Assembly (NCBI GenBank): GCA_963920665.1
Contig: OY987273.1
Span: 15,130,501 to 15,194,500 of the forward strand
Direction of reading: 5' to 3'
Source of the DNA: Straminergon stramineum
Lineage: Eukaryota > Streptophyta > Bryopsida > Hypnales > Calliergonaceae
Length of the DNA stretch: 64,000 nt
The position numbers and the translations under genes were made by a program. Shown here in pieces: positions 47,758 through 57,422 of this stretch (positions are counted from its first letter, which is position 1; every line of letters begins with the position of its first letter). Below the pieces are notes generated by a model that was not told the DNA's origin, did not search any database, and worked only from the letters and a program-made list of their open reading frames with translations.

Positions 47758-48050
47758 GTTGACAGGGCGTCCTGATGCAGCCGCCAACGTCCAGACGTCC
47801 AGTGACCGCGACCCCCCCGAACGTCCTGTGACATTCGCAAAATTGGGTTTTTACCCTGGGATAATTTCCCGTTCGCGCCCCTGTCTGCGGTTTCTGCGCC
47901 CCGTCTACCATCCCATCCGCCTGTCCCTAACCCCGTCCCTAACCCCGTCCGTGGTTTCTCCGGCCCGTCCGCCATCCCGTCCGCCTGTCCCCAACCTTGA
48001 CCGCGACCCCATCCGCGGTCTCTGGAGCCCGTCTGCCAACCCGTCCGACC
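47758..48050. repeat. CGTCCG-rich tract A
   Basis: GC-rich DNA with repeated CCGTCC, CCCGTCCGCC and CCCCGTCC units. It abuts the truncated end of element copy 4 directly. The open frames through it are products of the repeats, not genes. Confidence 0.65.
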
Positions 48051-48615
48051 ACTTAAGACTCCCCGAATTTAGTCTCTATCTTTATTTTTTTATTCTAAGA
48101 GAATTTCTAATGTGATTTTATTTTTGAAATTTGGTACAATTCATGCTCATTTCTAAGAGTCCTTAGCAATGAACAAAAAGAACATTGCACTTTACAAATT
48201 TGTAAAGAGAAAAGTCATTTATTTTCGTAATTCATTTTTGAGTGCTGCAATAGAATTTCAAAGGATTCTTTTAATAAATATACAAAGAACTGGTACTCAA
48301 AATAACAAATTAATTACACTTTCGAGTTTAGGAAAATATTGGAGCACACATACATTTTGTAACCCATTCATTTAGAGCTTAATTTCCTATTTTCCTTTGT
48401 TCATTTTATGAAAACAATGCAATGAAAAAAAAATTGAGGGTCTAAATTGGAAACCCAAAGGCTTCTAAAAATCCAAGTGCTGTAAAGTCCTAAACCTTTT
48501 TGAAAAAACACTAAAATTGAATCTCTCATTTGTGATGAATTTACTAATTACGTCTCTTCATAGTTGATTCATTATAAGTATACACACTAAAACAATAAAA
48601 CCACAATTGCTTTAA

Positions 48616-49537
48616 CCCCTAAAGGATCATTGTTCCCTCGAGGGACAAAATGGATTTTGGGTAGGTTCCTATGACTTCAATTTTTAGTCAAACTTTTTGA
48701 AACTTTCTCATAAGATAGAAAAACTGATAAGCTTCGTGGGAATATAATTTTTATTTCAATTGGTGCCCGGGAGCAAAAGTTATGCCATCTTAAACATAAT
48801 TTTCATGTCACCGGGCAGAAAAATAAATCCACAAAAAATTGAAATCTAATTTAAAATTTCTTTTTTCTTATAGATTATATTTTTGTCTACATGTGAAGCT
48901 TTGATTCATTCCATTTGGATTAGTAATGTGAAAGTTATGAACAATATTGTTTTTCGGGCAATATGAGCATCTTCTTGAAAAAATAACTTATAGGATTCAT
49001 TTCTGAATGCAATTTTCACAAATTTTCAAAAAAAATTGTTTGACAAAGTTAAATTTGTTTGCTAAAACAATCTCACCATTGGAATTATTGAGTTTCAATC
49101 CCATCTTAGAGCTATTAATGATTTAGTTTTTCATGTAATCTTGGACCTACTTCTACTTAACAATTTTTTAGAGAATGAAAATCAAGAGTTTTTCTTTAGA
49201 AATTTTTTTCCTAGAACATCAACTCAATTCTTCAACACAAAAAATTTTAAATTCACAGTCCATAGTGCAAAAAATTTCAACAAAAGGTGGTCAAAGTCAT
49301 TTGAAATTGCAGGCCAGTGTTCAAAAAAACTTCTTTTTCCAACTTTGAATGCTATATCTCTCAATCTGTGCGGTCAAAATTCATGAAATTTTTACCACAT
49401 GTTCTGAGACAAATAAAGTACAAGATCCAACGGTTAGATTTTTCTTAACTATTTTTTTGGGATTATATAGGTGAACGTAGCAGAAATGGCAGTTTTGAGT
49501 GGGTTTTGATAGAAAAATGGCCTTGGTCCTTTAGGGG
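48616..49537. mobile_element. TTAA-flanked non-autonomous element, 922 bp
   Basis: Flanked by TTAA on both sides (48612-48615 and 49538-49541). The ends are inverted: CCCCTAAAGGATCA at the left and the reverse complement CCCCTAAAGGACCA at the right. The interior is AT-rich and non-coding. A TTAA target and CCC-starting ends are typical of piggyBac-type elements, so this could be a piggyBac-like MITE (inference). A related right end, with AAATGGCAGTTTTGAGTG before a CTTTAGGG terminus, occurs at about 55790-55850, and a weaker one at 52655-52730. Confidence 0.6.
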
Positions 49538-49986
49538 TTAATGGGTCGTCATCATAATTCAAATATCAATGGAATTGTTGGAACACAACTTCTAAGAAGG
49601 TCCAAGTAGTTCCATATCACAAATGAAATGGTCTTCTTCCAAGACTTATTCCAAATGAAATAGAATGGGCTCAGAAACTTTTGCACCCACACATCATACA
49701 TCATGCAATTTGTCATACAAGCTTGTCAACTAAATAACCATCTACATTCAAGAAGAAATATTGCACTTTGCACTCAAGCAAGAGATATTTTTGATTTGTC
49801 AAAAATTGATACTCATTCAAAAACAATTCGAATACATGGAAAAATTCAAAATGTATGTCCAATTTCACATATATTGACATACTCTAGGGGTGCATATATA
49901 CTAAGCAATCTACATGCATAAATCCAAAGTTCTACATTTATTAAATATTTATAAAACTCTATATAGTACACTCTTGCACTATATTA
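49538..49986. other. Spacer 3' of the kinase-like pseudogene
   Basis: No gene is supported; a 72-codon frame at 49703-49921 has no recognisable character. Confidence 0.35.
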
Positions 49987-51468
49987 CTAATATGAATGTC
50001 GGAAGTGTTCATCCGGCATAGGCCAATTGAATTGGCTAGTGAACTGATTGATGATGGAGGCCAAACCACCCCGATAACCATCACCTCTTTGAAAAAGCCG
50101 GTCTAAGTATTGGTGAAACACAATTCCCAATTGGTGGTGGCTAAACATGGCCATTGCATTTGTTTCCTGTTGCAATTTGCTATAGTTCTCTGACATGCAT
50201 TGTTTATTAATCCTTTGAGCTATTTTACCAATCGCATATTCCTCCGATGCACATGATAAATGTGGAATGATTTCCACATTTGCATCTCTTCTATGCAAAT
50301 ATGCAATGCTTGGATCCACCCACCACCTCCTTGTTAAAGCTTCGTTCGTTTCACTTGCAAATGTGAACATATACAAGGATTTCATGGGTTTCATAGCTAC
50401 AGTAGTCATGCCCCAATCGCAAATTCCAATGTAGACACATGATTCATCATCAGGAAAATGAAACATGATGTTGTCTGGAGAAATATCATTGTGTAGATGT
50501 CCAGACACATGTACCACATTCATGATATGCACCAATGCCCAAGCAAGCTCGATGCGCTTCTTCTGAAACCGAGCGAGATGAAAAGCTTTAGTCACATCGG
50601 ACTCTGTTGGGTTCGAATACTATAACCGAACATATCTGTTGTCTGGATAATCGTTATCCAGGTTCAACATTTGCCGAAGTGTTCCGCCATTCCACCAATA
50701 CGAGTACCGTTCATTTATTCTTGCATGAACTGCAACAAACCGTATGACTTCTGAATGTGGAATCCTCACTGCCATTGATTCATTCTGATGTTCCAACTTT
50801 GCAAGCTGAGGTTGTATACCGTGGTGGTTGGATATTTTTGTTGTGAACTCCGAAGATGGAACTATCCCTAGACATCCTTCAATTCTCACCCTCTGAATCA
50901 TTGCATATCCTCCCTTCATGATTAAGCCATGTTAGGAAATCACCCGTGCAATGTCCAGAAGCGCTATAAGATGACGTCTACCCATATCCAATTCAGCAAG
51001 ACCCTCACAGCTAGTCCACCAACCCAATGACCCTCATCTATTACGCCTCTTCGCAAATGGGGCGCAACGCCTAATAAACAATTGAGCTTTGAGAATGACT
51101 TGCTCAAAGCCTTCATCATTTGCACGATGTTGTTTCCCGTATTTTCTGAGAACCACATCAGTGTTCCACAATGCATCATGCACCTTGTTCTCCAAACATT
51201 TGTTGAAACCCCTCTTCTCCGTCTCATGTTGCCATTGCGGAACGTAGAAGGCATCCAACATTCTTTGCATCATGTCTACCTTGAATTTTGATGAATACTC
51301 CTCTCCATATCTTACATATTTTGTGTCAAGAGACATAGTGGTTTCCAATTCATAGAATTTTGCAATGCATTCGGTCATGAATGCTTTGCATGCATCGGAT
51401 GGAATTTCCTTACTTTCCATCTCTTGTACCACTTGTTTTCTCGTCGCCACCTTCTTCGATCTTGGCAT
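49987..51468 (-). pseudogene. Decayed kinase-like protein with HND and DWG motifs
   Basis: One frame of 494 codons from ATG 51468 (MPRSKKVATRKQVVQEME) to 49987, with three premature stops (TGA at about 51034, TAA at about 50935, TAG at 50620) and no frameshift. The C-terminal third has a protein-kinase-like catalytic loop GHLHNDISPDNIMFHF (HND in place of HRD, with the D and N of the loop kept), followed by GICDWGM where kinases have DFG. The Gly-rich loop and the VAIK lysine cannot be identified, so it could be an inactive or highly diverged kinase. The N-terminal 150 residues are basic and helical with no known motif. A CGTCCG-rich tract begins about 190 bases upstream of the start. All three stops fit C-to-T changes from CGA, CAA and CAG. 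Confidence 0.6.
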
Positions 51469-51649
51469 CGTGATAAATTTTAAATACCCGAAATTTGTAA
51501 CTAAAACTTCGAAGTTCGCTACAAAAAATGGCAATAGTGGAGCCCCCAAATAAGACTTCCGCCTTCCCGAGGAGAGGAACCAATGGAGGATGAACCACCA
51601 AGCTCTCCACTCCACACTTGCAAAACACAAGGGGCAAGGCAAAAGTGAT

Positions 51650-52050
51650 TGCGGACAGGCCGTCCGCCCCTCTTAAACAGGGTGGACGGCTCATCCCCGT
51701 CCGCCTCTACATGGCCGTCCGCCTCGTCGCGGCTGTCCGATAGTTCGGCCGCACTCTGACCGCCTCGAGATGGCCATCCACCTTGTCTTGGCCGTCCGAT
51801 TCCGGGGACGGTCTTCCGTCCACCCTGAGCCAGCCGTCCGACCGTGCGGACGGTCACCTGTCCACCTCGAGCCGACCGTCCGATCAGTAGGACGATCGGC
51901 GTCCGCCAGATGTGACAACCGGCTTGTCACGGATGCCACGAGCTCGTCCGATCGGACCGACAGCAAGCTGTCTGCAAGATCGGACGGTGTGGATGGCGTG
52001 GATGCGGCAACTCGTCCGACAACGGAAGATAGATGAAACAAGGCGGACGG
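51650..52050. repeat. CGTCCG-rich tract B, upstream of the kinase-like gene
   Basis: More than ten copies of CGTCCG or CGGACG within 400 bases, mostly as GCCGTCCG or CGTCCGCC on the plus strand, in otherwise AT-rich surroundings. It lies 5' of the minus-strand kinase-like gene. Confidence 0.75.
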
Positions 52051-53128
52051 AAGAGATGAATTGCATGATCGGAGATTTTAATTTCTCTTGAACATCTCTA
52101 AGTCAAACATAGGTATCATATTCAACATTTCAGTTTCAAACCGAAGTAAGAATCAAGTAAATCATCTATCATGGAAATGAAAAAAAATTATAGAGGAATA
52201 GCTGGTGACGTTTGCCTGTTGAAATACTCTCACCGTTGAGATTCTCATGTTTACATAATTCTATCTTAAAATTATTAATGTTCTAGTATCTATCTTGAAT
52301 ATACTCAACTTATCAATTCTCTTACAAATAAACACTAAACATCTTTTGGGGGAATTTTTCTTCCTACATTCTCATGCTCTCATATAAATTCTTCAAGTCT
52401 TCAACATACAAAATTATAAAATCATACTCACAAGTAGAAATATTTATTGTTTCAATAATTAGAAGCCAAAAATCTAGTCAAGCAAATAGCAAAATCATTT
52501 GTTTTAGTCACCTTGAATGCAAATAGCCAAATATCTTACAATCTATGTGGGTTAAGTTTTTGAAATTACTTCTACACATTCATAAATTGCTATAGTACAA
52601 AATCGTACAATTTGACATGCCAAAAACATTGTTCTTACATTTTCTAGTTCTTTGTAATTGAAATGGCAATTCTAAATCACTAAATGGTCTTGGATGAAAA
52701 AAAAGCCTTCGGACTTCTAGGGTTTAGGGTTCAATTTCTAATAGCAAGTGAAACTAAAATGGTGGTTCTCACTATTCTACAAACCTCTATTGTATATTTG
52801 GGACATCCTTTGCATTTGCAATTCACCTATTCACATTGAATGATTGAAATGAGAAAATTATAGAAAGTGGTCCAATACATTTTCCATTTTCACAAATACC
52901 CATTAACCCATAGTCATACATCAATGGTATTAAATCCTACAAATTACGTGACATAAATATCGTTTTATTAAAATATAAAAATACAATGTATTTGTATTAA
53001 AATCACAAAAATGTGATTACAACTTGTTAAGAGCATTGTGCTATATTTGCCACACCCTACCGTCTATGTACATTACAATGAGTGAACCATACAGTAAAAC
53101 AAACATAAGATGACTAGAATATTATACT
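52051..53128. other. AT-rich spacer
   Basis: No gene seen. A segment near 52655-52735 resembles the right end of the TTAA-flanked element and includes a short TAGGGTTTAGGG run. Confidence 0.4.
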
Positions 53129-53141
53129 CTACTTAACTACT

Positions 53142-54227
53142 TTACTCTGAATCGGAATCCTTGTTGTCATTTGGGCCTGAAGGATGTACCCCAATATATG
53201 GTCCACCTCCATAGTTGTAACCATATCCACTTGATGCACCTCCTTGTCCATATTCATTTCCATAAGGACCTCTAAAGGTTGGAGGAGGAATTGGAGCACT
53301 CTCCCAAAACCCTCTTTCACTTGATCCGCCATAATAAGGGCCTCCCTGATGCCCATATGAACCATGTGTAGTCGATCCAGAGTAGTATTGAGAGCCTCCT
53401 TGGCTAGAACGACCATATTGACCATAGTGTGTCGGTCCATGGCTTCCTCCTATACTTTGAGAGCCAACTTGGGGGGCGTTACCATAATCTGAACCACTTG
53501 CCCCATCTCGTGATCCACGTGCATTATAGTCACAGTAGTAGGACCCATGATGTTGCCGACCCCGGTCTTCCACACTTCGACGCATGGCCTCTTGTATTTG
53601 TTGTTGGTACTCAATGTCTTCCCGATCTTCTCAATGTTCATGTCGCTCACCAAATGTCATGGGTGCTAGATCATCATCATCTTCATCTTCATCTAACCAA
53701 TCCTCTTCAGCATCCTTCAAGATGACCGAAGAAAGTCCTCCATAGCCTCGATTGGACCACTCCGGCATGCAATCGCTTGGTCCAACCCAATTAGTAGGAA
53801 TTATGGCTTCCTCGCGAGTCAAATTCTTGACATTGCGCCCTGCAACCGTGCGCCAATCTACTTCTTTATGGAGTACTATCTCCGCCCAAATCATAGCCAT
53901 GTTCGAATAGTTTATGACGTTTGGTTTGGAGCTTGGTAAACCTGATGCAGATGTTATCTCCTCATATCGGTGAACAAAGTGTTCGTTCTTACATGTGGAC
54001 ATTTGTCCCTCCCAACGACGAACTTGCACCTCTACGCGATCACGTGACTATAGTTTGGAGAGGTGCGTCGACATTTTGACCTACTTCTTGCATGTTGTGC
54101 AATCCCATATTTTCTTGGGCTCCTTTTCCCATCCCTTCTCGGCAACGCAAGTTACATCTGCCCATTCTTTCCAATCCATCTCTTGTGATTTCCCCTTCTT
54201 ACTTCCTCCACCACTTCCGCACGACAT
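53142..54227 (-). pseudogene. Conserved-domain ORF with Gly/Ser/Tyr-rich tail
   Basis: A 362-codon frame from ATG 54227 to 53142, with about three in-frame stops. The N-terminal half contains TCKK-VKM, CKNEHFVHRYEEI and NYSNMAMIWAEIVLHKEVDW. This matches the start of the RING-protein gene at 57.4 kb (TCKKYVKM, CNNKHFVHRSEEV, NYSVVSMVYADLILNCEVDW), so both carry the same uncharacterised domain. An acidic stretch follows, then a tail rich in Gly, Ser, Tyr and Gln (GGSQYYSGSTTHGSYGHQG), likely disordered. One stop aligns with a Trp of the sister gene (KFWPRD), i.e. TGG-to-TAG; another is CGA-to-TGA. The domain function is unknown. A CGTCCG tract lies about 400 bases upstream. Confidence 0.55.
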
Positions 54228-54624
54228 GATAACCTCCAAACCTCAATTAATAATGTATCGAAAGGATTACAAAGTTTAAATCCAATTTCCGCCCGCTTTG
54301 GCCCAATGTACCAAATGAAAAGTCAGAATTTGGATTAAAACAAATTCCACCTACTGTTACTAACAACCAAATCAACCAGAAACTTGAACACCTTGAGTTT
54401 CTGACAACCCAATCAACTCAAACACGGTTCAAGTAATTAAAAACACTCAAATGAACTCCGTAAAATTCAAGACTTATAAGTTGGGGCAACCCCTAATCAC
54501 TCAAACCAATCCGATTAAAAAAAAGTAATACGAACACAATCGTTCACGCACCAAGCCGGAAGGGGCATGCAAATTCCCAAAGGCATTGGATCACCCACTT
54601 CGGAAGGGAAACGATTGTGAAGAA

Positions 54625-55080
54625 ATGAGCCGTCCGCGCCACCATTTATGCGGTCAGCACTTTAGGGTATGCGGACGGAGCAGCGCGGACGTGGACGAGA
54701 AAAGCGGACGGACTCCGGATAGGTGGACGGAAAATGCGGACGGGGACTGCGGATGTGCGGACGGCGATTGCAGACGTGTGGACGGCGACTACGGACGGGG
54801 ACTGTGGATGGGCGTGCGGACGGAGAGGAAGGTCAAAGGGGAGAGGTGGGCGGGACAGCGGAAGGAGGTGTTTTTCAATTTCCAAATCCTTACTTGGGCG
54901 GACGGGCGGACAGCTAGTCAGGCAGTCGGGCGGACGGAGAGAAGCGTGGGAGGGGAGGGGAGAGCTGGGCGGGAGGGAGGGAGAGAGGGAGGAGTTTTTC
55001 AATTTTTGAATTGGTGAACGGGCGGACGGGCAGGAGAGCTGTTTTGAACTATGTGGAGATGGGTGGACGGACGGTTTAGC
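54625..55080. repeat. CGGACG-rich tract C, upstream of the Gly/Ser/Tyr-tail gene
   Basis: About 450 bases dominated by GCGGACGG, GTGGACGG and GGGCGGAC units on the plus strand (purine-rich), the opposite orientation to tract B. Several overlapping Arg/Gly- or Pro/Ser-rich open frames cross it and are repeat artefacts. Confidence 0.75.
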
Positions 55081-55408
55081 GGGAGAGCTTGCATTATATG
55101 GTGAATTAAGAAAATTAGAGAAATTATTTTTAATATATTATGTCATGAGGTTTTAAATTGATACAACTATCAAAAGTGACATCCCAAAGTCTCTTGTTTG
55201 AAAAATCATTTGACTAGTAAATCAAGAATTCAAATAAGTGTGTAAAGAAATTTTGTTTTACATTGGTGCTTTTGTACAAGTTTGTAATGTCAACAATACT
55301 TTTTGACTAATAGCAAAAGAAATTCGATGTTACGATCATAACAAAAGCCTTCATGGTTCAATTTATAATATTTATTATTCTTTTTCATGCCTTTCAAGGA
55401 AAATCATG

Positions 55409-55852
55409 AATCCCTAAAGTCCCGAAGGCCTTACATTCTTATACGGGACTCTTATGATATGTGATCTCAATTAAATGATTTATTTCTAAATTTTTGGTTC
55501 AAGATTCTTCACTTAAGAGTTAAATTTTTCAACACAAGATATTCTAAAATGAAATTCATTAGTGCCAAAAATCTAAAGTGAAGAAAATGAGAAGCCTAAC
55601 AATCTAGAATAGCAAGATGGAAAAAAAGATTTTAGGGCTTACTTTAAATGCAAATACCATGCAATGTATGTACTCAAAGTTTTCAAGATGACAAGATAAC
55701 TCAATTAACTTTTATACTAGTCTAGTATAAATTCCTATGGTTAAATATGCCCAAAAATCAATTTTTAAAATTTTTGTCTCTTTGCATTCGAAATGGCAGT
55801 TTTGAGTGATATTTGATGGGAAAGAAAGCATGAAGGCTTTAGGGATTCCAGA
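55409..55852. repeat. MITE-like repeat related to the TTAA element
   Basis: The left end GAATCCCTAAAG and right end CTTTAGGGATTC are inverted and enclose about 440 bases of AT-rich DNA. The right terminal 60 bases resemble those of the 48616-49537 element (AAATGGCAGTTTTGAGTG then TTTGAT). The target duplication is not clear. Confidence 0.45.
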
Positions 55853-56705
55853 TTTTAGAAAATCCTAGGCCTACATAACTACAAAACTAACATAAGCAAT
55901 TCAATCAATATTGTAAATTTATAATTTAAAAGATATGATATTATGAACCTTTCTATATAATCATTTGCAAAAAAGTTTTGAGATGAAACACACTTGTAAT
56001 CATTGAAGTATGACCATTTCTAATTTCTTCTAATTGAAAACCCATCATATTGGAAGGTCAATCACATTGTACATTACCTAAGCTCTAATATTTTGGAGTT
56101 GTGATCAATTTATGATTGGCTTACAATTTAGGATGCACACAAGAATACATAGGTATAAGTGTCAAAGTATATATGATATGAATTTTCAATTCATTTTGTT
56201 GTATAAATGCTTACTTTAATCTTGTCCACAACATTTCACATTACATTAAAATGCTTGAATCATTTTAGCACCATCCCATACATTTGATAAATGTTATAAT
56301 AGAATAACGAGATAATATAATTTCTTTTAGTCTATACATAATTTCATATTGGTGTTCTAAACTATGAATACATTGGACAACAAAAATTGAAGACACACTC
56401 CAAGTTATAATTGAATGTTCGACATTTATTTAATGGCTCATAATAAAGTGATAATTGAGGTGCTCAATCTTAAGAAAAATTGAAACCTACCTGAGTAATG
56501 TACTCACATGAGTACATGACAAAGTAAGAAAGGTCTACATCTGCATTATATTGTCATGATTGCATTCCAAACTGCAAAGGAATCATAGTCTCATAGGTAA
56601 AACATATTTCACACATCCCATCAATAATTTTGAAAATTCGTGCAATGTTATAAATTCAATATGTACAATTGAGGGTTGTATAATTTTGATTTTTTTTGGA
56701 GAGTC
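55853..56705. other. AT-rich spacer
   Basis: No gene or repeat recognised. Confidence 0.4.
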
Positions 56706-56732
56706 AGGGTTTAGGGTTTAGGGTATAGGGTT
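56706..56732 (+). repeat. Short interstitial telomere-type repeat
   Basis: Four TTTAGGG-type units, one degenerate (GTATAGGG). TTTAGGG is the common plant telomere unit. The run is short and could be chance or a repair scar. Confidence 0.6.
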
Positions 56733-56879
56733 TGGACTTTGGAGAGCATGTTTAAATGTGGGAAGGAATATTTGGAATTACCTTTTCTTACATTAATACT
56801 ACATTGGATACTTCTAGCATTCGAGAATATTTTTTGTACATGAATCTATCCTTCTCAGAATTCAATGCTTTAGGACTGT

Positions 56880-57175
56880 CAGCGGACTGACATCAGGTGG
56901 GCTCCAAAGTGAGGTGAACAGTGCTGGATGTGGTTGGTCGGCAATGGAGGATGGCCTGAGCGGACGGCCAAGTGCAGGGTCGGTCGGGGATGGCGGACGG
57001 CTTAAGTTGACGAGATGGTCCAAGAGCGGCCCGTGGTTCCGATTGGCAGATAGGAGGTCCGGTCGTGGTCCGGAGTGGACGAACAGTTGACCGTCCGCTA
57101 ATCCCAGCTGACGCCCCGCGTCCGCTGCGGCAGACGGTAGGTCCGGGTCCGCTTCGAGGTGGACGTTTTTTAGGT
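56880..57175. repeat. CGGACG/CGTCCG tract D, upstream of the RING-protein gene
   Basis: GCGGACGGC, GTCCGCT and GGTCCG units in both orientations, in a GC-rich block of about 300 bases. It lies about 250 bases before the ATG at 57423. Confidence 0.65.
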
Positions 57176-57422
57176 TTGGTGGTAGATGGGTATATGGGGG
57201 GACGGCCTCCTCATTTGCTCTCACATCTACTCTCCTTCGGCACCAGGTTGGATGTGCTACTACTGCTTTATGTGTCAGTTGCTCCTACAGGGTGGAGAGT
57301 GGGGGTCCTTGAGCTTTTGTTACGATTGCTGATTTACGCTGTTACATATTTACACACATCTCACGGTATTCATGTGCCGTAGTACTATTTTTCGAAGGGC
57401 TCAAAAATTCAAATCATATATC

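Noticed and set aside
51469..51857. N-terminal extension of the kinase-like frame upstream of 51468, and overlapping frames up to 52041
   Set aside because: The sequence upstream of the ATG runs into tract B and loses protein character.
54646..55017. Several overlapping Arg/Gly- and Pro/Ser-rich ORFs of 60-140 codons in tract C (and similar ones in tracts A and B)
   Set aside because: They are frames held open by the CGTCCG/CGGACG repeats on both strands, with no homology between tracts at protein level.
56706..56732. Telomere or chromosome-end signal
   Set aside because: Only about four TTTAGGG units, inside AT-rich DNA with genes on both sides; best seen as interstitial or chance.
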